This document shows, one piece after another, positions 1 through 9,300 of a stretch of DNA of 64,000 nucleotides; within the stretch, counting starts at the first letter, position 1; every line of letters starts with the position of its first letter. The notes under the pieces were generated by a model that did not search any database, was not told the DNA's origin, and was given only the letters and a program-made list of their open reading frames with translations. A program made the position numbers and the translations under genes. The stretch covers positions 2,364,501 to 2,428,500 of the forward strand of contig NZ_CP029289.2 in NCBI RefSeq assembly GCF_003201835.2. The letters are read 5' to 3'. Origin of the DNA: Acidianus brierleyi (GTDB lineage: Archaea; Thermoproteota; Thermoprotei_A; Sulfolobales; Sulfolobaceae).

Positions 1-2
1 AT

Positions 3-224
3 TCATTAAATGGTAATTTTGCTAATAATTTACCTTCACAAGAACAAGTTATTATCCAACAACTTATTTATCCTTATATTGCTTTAGATAACGAGTCTGG
101 GATAATAATAAGATTTAGTGATAATTGGAGTAAAGTAGAATATCATGAAGGAAAGATAGTAATATATCGTGATGAAGACGGGAAAATAAGTATTATAGAG
201 GCAGAATACGATGATGAGAAATAA
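3..224 (+). CDS. partial hypothetical protein (C-terminal end)
   Basis: The reading frame is open from the window edge to a TAA at 222-224 and encodes 73 residues of a protein whose start lies outside the window. The sequence is acidic and beta-rich near its end (a run of short I/V-containing stretches followed by an EAEYDDEK tail), with no motif I recognise. Its stop lies 14 bases inside the next gene, so the two are probably translated as one operon. The function is unknown. Confidence 0.55.
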   Translation, partial: SLNGNFANNLPSQEQVIIQQLIYPYIALDNESGIIIRFSDNWSKVEYHEGKIVIYRDEDGKISIIEAEYDDEK

Positions 225-627
225 AGGGATCCAATATCAACAATATGAAGTAATTAACGTAGAGCCATTAATAATCAAGTTTTACGTTAAGGATGAAAAT
301 ATTACTTTAATGTTATATATGATTCCTCAAGTAGTGGAAATTGAAGACAATAAGGTTGTTTCAGTGGTTAGTACGTCTGCTTTATCAATATTTTCCGATA
401 AGCCTAAAATGGGCGAATTATGTAGTCCTCAGAAATTAAATAGTCGTACTCCTGTAATTCCAGAATATGATATAGCAAGTGAGGGAACTACAGAAATTAA
501 GGTAAACGATAAAAAGGTTAAAATCAGAGCAAAAATAACAAATATCAACGTTTACCCAGATTTAAGGGATAGTTTTGGAAACCCTTGTGTGAATGTATCA
601 TGGATTCAATCGATAGATGTAGAATAG
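211..627 (+). CDS. hypothetical protein, 138 aa
   Basis: A soluble beta-rich protein with no signal peptide, membrane segment or recognised motif. The start is the first of two adjacent ATG codons and overlaps the stop of the preceding gene. The third gene begins inside its last 28 bases. Three overlapping small genes in a row point to one operon with a shared role. I cannot assign a family and infer no function. Confidence 0.6.
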   Translation: MMRNKGIQYQQYEVINVEPLIIKFYVKDENITLMLYMIPQVVEIEDNKVVSVVSTSALSIFSDKPKMGELCSPQKLNSRTPVIPEYDIASEGTTEIKVNDKKVKIRAKITNINVYPDLRDSFGNPCVNVSWIQSIDVE

Positions 628-986
628 ATTGCAAGTTCGTTAAAAGTGAGGCTAAAAGGGCATTTTTAGAGGAAAGACTAAAAGACTTATCCCAGTATAA
701 GGAAGAAATATGTAAAGCGTTAAATGATGTATGTAATAGTAAAGTAAATTTTTCTTGCTTACAATGTTTTGATAAAGTTTCCAATAAATATAGTTCTGGA
801 GAATGTAAAAAATCTTGCGATGAAAAATTTAGATTCTCCTTTTGTTTCAAACTTACACAAGATTTGATATTTAATGTTATAGCTGAGAAAGATGGAAATA
901 CGATAATTGTAACTTTCTATCCTTTTTCATTTCAAAAGGCAACAACGCTGGAAGAAAAATGTGATAACGTAATTAATTCGATCTAG
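600..986 (+). CDS. cysteine-rich hypothetical protein, 128 aa
   Basis: Start taken at ATG 600, overlapping the end of the previous gene by 28 bases; an in-frame TTG at 585 is less likely. The protein has about ten cysteines in 128 residues, many in the first two thirds (CRIDC, FSCLQC, ECKKSC, FSFC). That is unusual for a small hyperthermoacidophile protein and suggests disulfides or metal binding. The N-terminal half is predicted helical and charged, and the C-terminal part ends in a short beta segment. The family is not recognised. It is the last gene of the small operon at the left edge. Confidence 0.6.
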   Translation: MDSIDRCRIDCKFVKSEAKRAFLEERLKDLSQYKEEICKALNDVCNSKVNFSCLQCFDKVSNKYSSGECKKSCDEKFRFSFCFKLTQDLIFNVIAEKDGNTIIVTFYPFSFQKATTLEEKCDNVINSI

Positions 987-1105
987 GATTTCAAGCCTAA
1001 GATATAAATAAATGAAAAACACTATTAAAGCTGATACATAATTATTTCAGATTATGATAATAATCGATATTAAGCTTTAAAATTAAATCACTCATAATTA
1101 TAACT

Positions 1106-1573
1106 ATGGATATAGAAAAAATAATAGAGGAAGGATATAAGAAATCAGATAATGAATTAGAAGACTATTTTAGAAAATTATATAAAGAATTTAATAATAA
1201 TCCTAGAATTGTTTATGAATATGCCAACGTATTGGATTACTTAGGAAAAGAGAAAGAAGCAATACCGTTGTACAAGGAAGCCTTAAGGAAAGGTCTATCT
1301 GGAAAATACTTAGATATGTGTTTAATTCAGTTAGCGAGCTCCTTACGTTTAGTGGGAAATTTAAATGAAAGTTATGAAATTTTATCTAATTTATATAATA
1401 AAACTAAAGAACCTTCTTCCCTTCTATTCCTTTCCCTTACACTATTTAGTTTAAACAAAATCAAAGACGCTTATTGCTTAATGTTTAAGTATATTTTGGA
1501 GAAAAACGAAGGTTTCCTTGAAGATTACAGAAGAGCTTTAACGCAATATATTAACGAAATATGCAAAAGTTAA
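1106..1573 (+). CDS. TPR-repeat protein, 155 aa
   Basis: An all-helical protein made of about four tetratricopeptide-like repeats. The clearest repeat lies at about residues 30-63 (NPRIVYEYANVLDYLGKEKEA, then IPLYKEALRKG), and two weaker repeats follow with the same A/L/Y spacing. TPR proteins are protein-protein adaptors, and no catalytic residues are seen. It stands alone in front of an ABC exporter pair on the same strand, 82 bases before the ATPase start. A functional link is possible but not shown. Confidence 0.7.
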   Translation: MDIEKIIEEGYKKSDNELEDYFRKLYKEFNNNPRIVYEYANVLDYLGKEKEAIPLYKEALRKGLSGKYLDMCLIQLASSLRLVGNLNESYEILSNLYNKTKEPSSLLFLSLTLFSLNKIKDAYCLMFKYILEKNEGFLEDYRRALTQYINEICKS

Positions 1574-1655
1574 GAAAATTTTAAGAGTTATTTCAAAGTG
1601 CCGATTTTAGTACGAGAGAGAAACTCTCATTAACATGATAGTAAAAATATGTTAT

Positions 1656-2469
<814 letters not shown>

Positions 2470-2480
<11 letters not shown>

Positions 2481-3192
2481 GTTTATATTAACCTTTTCGT
2501 GGTTTTACGGATTTACAACGTTAATAAGATCTCCAATCTACATTCTTTCGTATCTAGCATTACCTATGTCTTTACTATTTTTCATTTTTTTAATATCTCA
2601 CGGAGCTCTTTTAAAATTCGGAATTTTAGGAGGTTTAATATCAGTTATAGTTTCTAACGCACTCTCCTTAGTTGGAGATTTTGCCTTTTTTAGACTGCAG
2701 CTAAGGCTACAAGATCTTTTAGTAGCTACAGAAATAGGTCCTATAGATTATATTTCTGGATTAGCTATAGGCAATCTTCTATACAGTATACCAGGATTAA
2801 TAATTTACATAATAATGGGATTGTATTTTAACGTATTTTCTCTCATTCAACTTCCACTTTTAGGATTGGTTCTCGTCCTTTTACTAATGTCTAGCACGGG
2901 CTTATCGATAACTTTAGCAAGCTTTCTTAAGCATACAAGGCATTCTTGGGGATTATCTACATTCCTATCTTTACTATTTACCTTATTGCCTCCTCTATAT
3001 TATCCTTACACTATACTTCCTAAGGTAATTTTAGACGTCCTTTACATTTCGCCATCTACTTCCGCATCAATGATTGCTCAATCTTACTTAGGTTTAGCAC
3101 CATTTCAATTAACTGCAGTTATAGTGTTTACAATAGAGACTATCTTCTTTAGCGCTTTACCTTTTTATGCCTTAAGGTGGAGGGAAAGCTGA
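2470..3192 (+). CDS. ABC-2 type transporter permease
   Basis: A 240-residue integral membrane protein with about six hydrophobic helices, the usual size for an ABC-2 exporter permease. It begins with a TTG codon overlapping the last 11 bases of the ATPase gene, so the two are translationally coupled and form one exporter. The substrate cannot be read from the sequence; relatives export drugs, lipids or polysaccharides. Confidence 0.8.
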
Positions 3193-3258
3193 AGCCAATA
3201 TGAAGGACTTAACAGAGCTTTTAAAAACTTGTAAGATTTTCCAATTTTTAAAAGAGAG

Positions 3259-3789
3259 TTAAATTGTTCCTAATTTTGTCTTTATCTTTTCAATTAATTC
3301 TTTCTCTTCATCTTCTAGTTTCATTGAACTAATAATTTCAATCTCAGTTTTTATTAACTCCTTTATTGAGATTATTGCATCATTTCTGCTATGAAAAGGG
3401 CTTATGTCCTTATCTAAGCCATTATATGCATATCTATGAATTCCTAGCATTGCTGTGGTTAAATTGATAATTCCTTTAAAACCAAGATCTTCTAAATCTT
3501 GTGATATACCAATCAATCCAGTAGTTGCTGAATAGCCTATTCTTAAGTACCACTTAACTTCATCGTCTTTTCCTTCTCTCTTCTTTTTTTCTATAATCTT
3601 GTTAAAATTTGATACAACTAAAGAGCTTAAAAGAGCTTTCCATGAAAGAAAAAGTTTACTTGCTGAATTCCTACTATAACCTTCTTTTAGCATTTCAAGG
3701 CTTAAATAAAGCTCTTCTAACGCTTCAAGTAATCTAAGCCTTGAATACTTTTCCGGTTCTCTAGTAAACTTAGGTAATTGCGATTCCAC
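3259..3789 (-). CDS. PaREP1 family protein
   Basis: A 176-residue helical protein with the PaREP1/PaREP8 pattern of crenarchaeal repeat families: a first helix (RLLEALEELYLSLEMLKEGY) followed by NSASKLFLSWKALLSSLVVSN and a later GIHRYAYNGLD segment. The fold is HEPN-like, but no RxxxxH catalytic motif is seen. The function of the family is unknown. A second member lies at 60498-61016; both sit next to PUA/EVE-like genes. It is convergent with the ABC exporter operon. Confidence 0.75.
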   Translation of the reverse strand: MESQLPKFTREPEKYSRLRLLEALEELYLSLEMLKEGYSRNSASKLFLSWKALLSSLVVSNFNKIIEKKKREGKDDEVKWYLRIGYSATTGLIGISQDLEDLGFKGIINLTTAMLGIHRYAYNGLDKDISPFHSRNDAIISIKELIKTEIEIISSMKLEDEEKELIEKIKTKLGTI

Positions 3790-4135
3790 AAAATTCTTTT
3801 CTCTTTCCCTTATTTATTCTTGCTACTTTTATCATTAGTTATTATTATCTTAATTGAATATATTGAGATTTATATATAAAATAATATTCTCTAAGACTTT
3901 ATTACGAAAAATTAGTTATCTAGGTTGTAAAATATTTTTGAGATAATTTCTTTATATATGAATATTAAATTTATCTCTTATGTTCAATAAGCTCTTATTA
4001 TAGTTTTCCGCATTTAAGAAGACTATAAGATAACTATACTGCTAAAAATTTCACTATATATGAAATTCCATTCTTAATTATACAATAATAAAAGTTATAG
4101 GAAAAACTCTTTTACTCTGCGATTTATGGACTCTC
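3790..4135. other. intergenic region, AT-rich
   Basis: A divergent spacer between the PaREP1 gene and the EVE-like gene. It is very AT-rich, with several TATA-like stretches that could serve as promoters in both directions. I see no ORF, repeat or RNA-like hairpin. Confidence 0.4.
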
Positions 4136-4690
4136 ATGGACGTAATAGAAGAAATGAAAAAGAAAGGGTTTAAGAAGTTAACAGGTCCTCCAGAAGATTG
4201 GCTAAAGACTTTCACTTCAATGGATTGGGGATTTAGAGAAAAAGAGAGACTCAAAAAGGAGTGGGATAAAATAGAGCCAGGTGACATTTTTATTTTTCAT
4301 TCCATGAAAACTGAAAACTTATCTGCAGACTTTCCAACTGGAATTATAGGAGTTGGTATTATAGGAGAAAAGAGAACTGGAATAGACGAAGAAGCATATT
4401 TTGAGGATAAGAGACTAAGGCCTTTAAGGATAGTCTTTAAAGAAATTTGGTGGTTCGGCGATTACGAGAAGATTTCAAAAGAAAAATTTCCTTTAAAAGC
4501 TAGAAGGGGAGAGGATTTTCTGATTAAAGAGATTTATTATCTCTTAAGGAATTGCATAACTTTCCAAGAAATGAGAGAACATGACTGTATAATATCTACC
4601 CAAGGTGCAATACAAAACGTAAGTAAAGAAAAACAGAATAAGTTAATAGAACTTATAAAGCCTAGATTAAAGGAACCTATCAGGAAATGA
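4136..4690 (+). CDS. PUA/EVE-like domain protein, 184 aa
   Basis: A soluble protein with a PUA-like layout: a helical lead, then PGDIFIFHSM (the strand that opens EVE/ASCH barrels), then FPTGIIGVGIIGEKRTG and LRIVFKEIWWFGDYEK, as in EVE domains that bind modified bases. EVE and ASCH proteins often occur near toxin-antitoxin or restriction genes, and this one lies beside an MNT nucleotidyltransferase gene. The assignment rests on pattern only; ASCH is the main alternative. Confidence 0.5.
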   Translation: MDVIEEMKKKGFKKLTGPPEDWLKTFTSMDWGFREKERLKKEWDKIEPGDIFIFHSMKTENLSADFPTGIIGVGIIGEKRTGIDEEAYFEDKRLRPLRIVFKEIWWFGDYEKISKEKFPLKARRGEDFLIKEIYYLLRNCITFQEMREHDCIISTQGAIQNVSKEKQNKLIELIKPRLKEPIRK

Positions 4691-4727
4691 ATCACTATGC
4701 TTTAAGAGCCTACTTCAATCTACATCG

Positions 4728-5011
4728 TTAGTAGTTCCTGAAAATTCTTATCCTTAATTTCAAAAAACTATTCTTCTTATGACCAGATTTTATATCATAA
4801 GGTAAAATATCCTTTAGCTTATCTTTATTTTTGATTATCATATTATATATTTTATCCTTTAATTCTAAATTATCAGACAATATTTTATATCCATAATAGA
4901 GCATATGCGATAAATTAACATTATTTTCGTTACACTCTTCCGGTTTCATGACAATAATATCAACTGGAGCGTTAGGCATAGTGCGACTATAAATTTCAAT
5001 ACCTTTATCTT
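4728..5011 (-). pseudogene. MNT nucleotidyltransferase, C-terminal fragment
   Basis: 3' half of a minimal nucleotidyltransferase gene. Its frame reads DKGIEIYSRTMPNAPVDIIV just downstream of the mobile-element boundary, then a helical tail. The 5' half, with the GSxxxG...SDxD active site, lies at 7531-7696. Removing the intervening 2.5-kb unit lets the two halves read through in one frame. MNT proteins are antitoxins in HEPN-MNT pairs; no HEPN partner is seen here. The gene is broken by insertion. Confidence 0.75.
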
Positions 5012-5113
5012 AACAAGGGCGTTCAGTAATAAATATTTCGGTTGAACTTCAAGCATAATGTCAACTAAGATTGCCACGTGTACCTTTCAATCCACGTGGC
5101 GATTTGGGGAGGA

Positions 5114-6086
5114 TCACTTAGGCTCATAAGGCTTATTATTATACCAAACACTCCAAACTATTCTAGCCAATTTCCTGGCTAAAGCAGTGTACAACTTCTT
5201 TCCCTTCAACTTTTCCTTATGGTTCTCGTAAAATTCTAGTAATGTAGGATTACGAGAGTAATTCATCTCAGCGAGGAAGTAGAACAAGCTGCGCAAGTAC
5301 TTATTACCCTTCTTCGATATTCCCTTACTTACAGTAGCTTTACCGCTCCTCTCATTGGGTCTAAACCGCAGATACGAAGGACTCAGGGTTAGGAAAGCGT
5401 TTAATGTCTCCAACAATGCCTATTATTATTCCCGAAGAAAGTTTTCCTATTCCCGGTATAGTTAATAGAACGTGATTTTCAGACTGTGATTGTATCATTT
5501 TCTCTACTTCTTTTATTTTCTCGCTTGTTTCCAGTAGTGCTTTAGATAATACTTCGATTTCTTCAAGTACGATCTTTGTGTACTCTAAGTTGTATAATTG
5601 TATTTTGAAGTTTCCTTTAGAGAATTCTTCAAGCATTTCCTTGCTTATTTTTTCCTCGTCACTGACTAGGAATAGTGCTCTTTTTACCCTGTTCTTGTAC
5701 TTTACTTCAAGGTCTTTTAGGAAGATATATAGTGTTACTAGTTCTTTCAATGGGTTGTAGTTGTACTCCTTTGCCTTGTTTGCCATGTTTATTAGTTTTT
5801 GTGCGTCGTAAAAATCTGTTTTCTTTCCTCTCAAGTCCTTCTCCTTCCATAGTATATTTGGGCTTACTTGTAGTATCTTGATCCCTTTTTCCTTGAAGTA
5901 TTGACATGGTTTTATTGAGTATGCTCCTGTCGGTTCGACCACTATTGTGTTTAGTTTCACTTTTAGTATTTCTTCATAACCCTTCTTGTTGTTCTCGTAG
6001 ACCCTCCCCTCACTCGTTACTAGATGATCTTTTGATATGTCTATTCCTAGGATCCCTACCTCTTTATCACACCTATATCCGTGCAT
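5114..6086 (-). pseudogene. IS110-family DEDD transposase, frameshifted
   Basis: Transposase of the bridge-RNA-guided IS110 family. The N-terminal RuvC-like domain begins near MHGYRCDKEVGILGIDISKD (first catalytic Asp), followed by VVEPTGAYS (catalytic Glu). The C-terminal Tnp domain has TIPGIGKLSSG and the RSGKATV stretch with the candidate catalytic serine. The frame breaks near 5350-5400, where small deletions relative to copy 2 (54400 region) separate an N-terminal part of about 240 residues from a C-terminal part of about 100. Start taken at ATG 6086. This copy is probably inactive unless helped in trans. Confidence 0.85.
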
Positions 6087-6270
6087 ATTATCACAATGTT
6101 CAGTCCGATGGTAGGGGTTTGTCACGCCCCCGTTCGAAGACTTTGCTTCAGTCAAAGGGTCGACCATGTTTCCCAGTTGGAGAGTATTACTCTCCCCAAC
6201 TAATTAATCTATATAGGGTTCAAAGGGGGCGGAAGACTCCATCCGTAAGGGTGGAGATGGATAGCCTCCT
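6087..6270 (-). ncRNA. candidate IS110 bridge RNA region
   Basis: Non-coding stretch directly upstream of the IS110-type transposase, where IS110 elements encode their bridge RNA. It is GC-rich against an AT-rich background and holds complementary segments: GTTGGGGAGAG with CTCTCCAAC around 6176-6203, and CTCCATCC with GGGTGGAG around 6238-6257. The matching region of copy 2 (55130-55307) is nearly identical. The location and structure are seen in the sequence; the RNA itself is inferred. Confidence 0.45.
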
Positions 6271-6309
6271 TTGTAAAACTTATATACTTCTTTTTCAAAT
6301 ACCCTATTA

Positions 6310-7515
6310 ATGTCCGACGTAGGGTTACGCTTTAGAGCGTACACTGACGAACAAACATTGAGGGCGTTAAAAGCCCAGTTGAGGTTAGCGTCAGAAGTGT
6401 ACAACACTCTACGTTGGGCAGACATCTATTTTCATGAAAGAGACGGAAAAGGACTCACTAAGACGGAGTTGAGGCAACTAGCTCTCGATCTGAGAAAACA
6501 GGATGGGCAATATCAACATCTATATTCCCAAACACTGCAGCAGATTGCAGACAGATTCTACGACGCTAGACAGAGGTTCTTCGATGGGTTAGCACGTTAC
6601 CCAAAGGAAAAGAAAGCACACAAGTGGTACTCCCTCGTCTACCCTCAATCAGGTTGGAAAGTCCTGAAGGTGAGAGAAATAAGGACGAAGAGCAAGAAGA
6701 ACAAGAAGAAGGTAATAACGCTTCAGCTGTCAAACCTAGGGATCTTCAACGTCGTTGTCCATAGGGACTTCCCGCTAGACAAGGTAAAGAGGGTAGTAAT
6801 CAAGTTAACACCATCAGGCAGAGTTTACATTACTTTCGTTGTGGATCAAGAGTATCCTCAACTCCCCAAGACAAACAAAGTTGTTGCTGTGGATGTAGGC
6901 GTAGAGAAACTTCTCACTACCTCTGACGGGGAATATGTCCCCAACCAGAGACCTTATGAGAAGGCGCTCAACAAGATGAAGAAGCTTCATAAAGCTCTCT
7001 CACGGAAGAAGTTCTTGTCACGCAACTGGTTTAAGGCAAAGATTCGTCTAGCGAGGGCTCACGAACACTTGAAGAACCTTAGGAAGGACATGTACATGAA
7101 ACTTGGTAAGTATTTTGCTGAGCATTATGATGTTCTCGTAATGGAGGATATTCGCGTTAAGCAAATTGTTGGTAAGTCTCTCAGAAGGCTTAGGATGAGG
7201 TTACACGATGTTGCTTTTCATGAGCTTAGGAGTATCATGGAGTATCAACTTGGGAAGTACGGTAAGAAACTCACTCTAGTGGATCCTGCTTTTACTTCAA
7301 TGACTTGTGCTAGGTGCGGACATGTTAAGAAAGATTTGACGTTGGCTGATCGTGTGTTTGTCTGTCCCAAGTGCGGTTGGGTCGCTGATCGTGATTATAA
7401 TGCTTCCCTCAACATCCTAAGAAGATCGGGGTCGGAACGACCCTTAGTGCCTGTGGAGCTGAGACCTCTACCTTTGGCAAGCCTCGGCTTTGAAGCAGGA
7501 AGCTCCGTCCGTTAG
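6310..7515 (+). CDS. tnpB: TnpB RNA-guided nuclease (intact)
   Basis: A 401-residue TnpB, the compact RNA-guided DNA endonuclease of IS200/IS605-type elements and ancestor of Cas12. Catalytic RuvC residues are visible: Asp in VVAVDVGVEK, Glu in DVLVMEDI and Asp in GWVADRDYNASLN. A four-cysteine zinc finger (CARCGHV...CPKCGW) lies between the last two. No tnpA is next to it. The start is preceded by a TATA-like stretch (ACTTATATAC, about 25 bases upstream), suggesting leaderless expression. The second copy at 55749-56967 is frameshifted, so this one is the likely functional protein. Confidence 0.92.
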   Translation: MSDVGLRFRAYTDEQTLRALKAQLRLASEVYNTLRWADIYFHERDGKGLTKTELRQLALDLRKQDGQYQHLYSQTLQQIADRFYDARQRFFDGLARYPKEKKAHKWYSLVYPQSGWKVLKVREIRTKSKKNKKKVITLQLSNLGIFNVVVHRDFPLDKVKRVVIKLTPSGRVYITFVVDQEYPQLPKTNKVVAVDVGVEKLLTTSDGEYVPNQRPYEKALNKMKKLHKALSRKKFLSRNWFKAKIRLARAHEHLKNLRKDMYMKLGKYFAEHYDVLVMEDIRVKQIVGKSLRRLRMRLHDVAFHELRSIMEYQLGKYGKKLTLVDPAFTSMTCARCGHVKKDLTLADRVFVCPKCGWVADRDYNASLNILRRSGSERPLVPVELRPLPLASLGFEAGSSVR

Positions 7516-7530
7516 GGCAGGGTAGTTCAC
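7400..7530 (+). ncRNA. candidate omega-RNA overlapping the tnpB 3' end
   Basis: TnpB guide RNAs derive from the 3' end of tnpB and run to the element right end, with the guide read from the flank. Here the tnpB tail and the bases after its stop are GC-rich with pairing segments (GGAGCTGAGACCTC; GCTTTGAAGC; CCGTCC...GGGCAGGG) and end at GGTAGTTCAC (7530). Bases from 7531 onward would be the guide. This is inferred from position and structure. Confidence 0.5.
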
Positions 7531-7696
7531 GTAATGGATTTTCACATTCTATGAAAACTATTATATCGAAATCGCTATTAGGTCTATTTTTACCGCTAGC
7601 TCTACTGCCAAATAATATAACAGTAGTGTTAGGATAAAGGCCTATTAACTTACCTAGTACTTCGTGAGCTTCTCTCAACTTCATTTCCTTTTCCAT
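7531..7696 (-). pseudogene. MNT nucleotidyltransferase, N-terminal fragment
   Basis: 5' half of the interrupted nucleotidyltransferase: MEKEMKLREAHEVLGKL, then the active-site motif FGSRASGKNRPNSDFDIIVF (Gly-Ser and the Asp pair). It is read into the mobile element, where translation would continue out of context for about 40 codons. The C-terminal half is at 4728-5011. The intact family is an AMP-transferring antitoxin in HEPN-MNT systems. Confidence 0.75.
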
Positions 7697-7868
7697 TTTA
7701 CTTTTAAAGTATATTCAAATTTAAAGAATCTAGATTATATCATATGTTTTGTATTATTAAGAAAAAAGATAAGCTATTGTTTTAAATGTCGTTTGACCTT
7801 AATAAGTATCATAAAGATAATCATATTATAATACTAATGATCTAGTATCTGTAATTATATTTCTGTTT

Positions 7869-8291
7869 CTACATATAATGACTAAAATATTTTCTATTTT
7901 CCATTATTTTAACGTCCTCAGGGAAAGTTAACATTTTAGAGAACGAAAAAGCATTACTATTTTCTCCAAATTTACTTCCGACCATTTCTAGCGTAATTTT
8001 CCTTACTTCTCTTTCGTCCGCTATTCCTATTAGATGTAAATATTCGTGTAATATTACAACGTAAAGATAATCATGAGATTTCTCACTGTCAATAGCTACT
8101 CTACTATAAGGTATCTCGTTGACATAAATTACGTTACTTCCTGCTTTAACAAAACCTAAAACTGAAGGATTAAAAGAAGCAAACTGAACATAAGCTTCTG
8201 CTCTTTTTCCCATTCTTTTTAAAACGTCGCCTTGAACTTCAATAAGTATAGTATTTGGAGAACTTATCGATGGCATAGTTAATTTTCTCAT
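7869..8291 (-). CDS. small zinc metallopeptidase-like protein
   Basis: A 140-residue protein with a clear HExxH zinc motif in VILHEYLHLIGIADERE; the downstream Glu/Asp could be the third ligand. The N-terminal part is beta-rich and includes NVIYVNEIPYSR. It has no signal peptide or membrane segment. The size and motif match minimal zincins found in archaeal genomes, viruses and plasmids. The target is unknown. No co-directional neighbour is close. Confidence 0.65.
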   Translation of the reverse strand: MRKLTMPSISSPNTILIEVQGDVLKRMGKRAEAYVQFASFNPSVLGFVKAGSNVIYVNEIPYSRVAIDSEKSHDYLYVVILHEYLHLIGIADEREVRKITLEMVGSKFGENSNAFSFSKMLTFPEDVKIMENRKYFSHYM

Positions 8292-8931
8292 TACGTATTT
8301 TTAACTTTATGGGTTAAGAGGCTTTGTAAAATATTAAAAATTAAGAAAAATTTTTATATTGATTGTTGATATAAAGTTAGATTAAAACCCTTATTGAGAA
8401 TTATTTGGCAAAATTTTAGAATAATTTATAATATATTTTTATATACTATTATATGGTTTAGAAAAGATTTAATAGTATTTTATTAAAAAGTGTCATAATG
8501 ATATACAGGGAACATAATAATTTATTTTATAATCAAGATAATAAAGAAGATTCATTTAGCAATTTGAATAGAAAAAGTATAAAACGAATTATATTCGAGA
8601 TTGCAGTACAGGAAAGATTACTGTTTACTTTAATATTTCAGTTTATTTAAATAATTTGATATAAAATGTTATAACATTGGCACACTTATGAATATCTAAA
8701 TATAATGATTAAAATGAATGTTTTTCTTAGAGCAGATTATTTCAATTCTAAATGAAACCTTGAATGTCTATAAGATACTATAATTAATCTAAATATTTTT
8801 AATATTTTACTATATATAAGAAAATTCTATAGAATATTAAGCTTTTGCCTAATCTTACATTTAAGAAATCAATATTATTTTCACTTTCGCGGAACTCTCC
8901 CTCTATTTACATTTTTAATATTCGATTATAT
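8292..8931. other. long AT-rich intergenic region
   Basis: About 640 bases with no convincing ORF, dominated by A/T runs and many TATA-like stretches. I see no hairpin, repeat or RNA gene. It separates the zincin gene from the next plus-strand gene and may contain promoters for both. Confidence 0.4.
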
Positions 8932-9300
8932 ATGATATTACACGTCAAAAGAAAATATATGATATCTTTAGGTAAATGGAAAGCTTCTTCCTATATTAAC
9001 TGCTTAAGAGATTTCTTCAGTTATGATAGAGTAACCATAGACTCTATGGCATTTTTAATTGCTTCAGCCAATGATGATGAACTGGACGTATTTAAGCCTG
9101 ACACTAATGGTATAATGTATGCAGAAAAACTAGAGGATATAAAAGGTAACTGCGAAAAGTGGATAAAAATTTTCTCTTCATACAAAGATGATATAATAAA
9201 AAATACAAGCATGAAATTATGGAAGTTTTATTCTAACAAAAATGTAGTATTTAATGAAGATGAGAAAAGATTACTCACGGATCTAGGTATTAAGATTTAA
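8932..9300 (+). CDS. hypothetical protein, ~122 aa
   Basis: Start placed at ATG 8932 (alternative ATG 8959), because the sequence further upstream has poor codon character. The protein is mixed alpha/beta with no signal peptide or known motif, and aromatic- and lysine-rich in its second half (KGNCEKWIKIFSSYKDD). Its last 11 bases overlap the end of the convergent HD-domain gene. The function is unknown and existence as a gene is moderately likely. Confidence 0.45.
   Translation: MILHVKRKYMISLGKWKASSYINCLRDFFSYDRVTIDSMAFLIASANDDELDVFKPDTNGIMYAEKLEDIKGNCEKWIKIFSSYKDDIIKNTSMKLWKFYSNKNVVFNEDEKRLLTDLGIKI

Larger units (their letters stand above)
5012..7530. mobile_element. composite unit: IS110-type plus TnpB element, copy 1
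   Basis: The unit runs from about AACAAGGGCG to the TnpB-element right end GGTAGTTCAC. It carries an IS110-type transposase pseudogene on the minus strand and an intact tnpB on the plus strand. The same pair with the same order and outer ends recurs at 54055-57314, so the two elements move, or were copied, as one unit. The insertion interrupts a nucleotidyltransferase gene whose halves rejoin in frame when the unit is removed, which supports both ends to within a few bases. Confidence 0.8.

Noticed and set aside
545..850. Minus-strand frame of 101 residues
   Set aside because: It lies antisense to the cysteine-rich gene at 600-986 and has no family features.
1609..1634. Hairpin GAGAG-AAA-CTCTC as a terminator between the TPR and ABC genes
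   Set aside because: The stem is only five base pairs with no following T-run, and archaeal termination does not need such a hairpin.
5675..6310. Plus-strand frames antisense to the IS110 transposase
   Set aside because: They are shadows rich in Leu/Ser with no motif; the same shadows repeat in copy 2 at 54718-55329.
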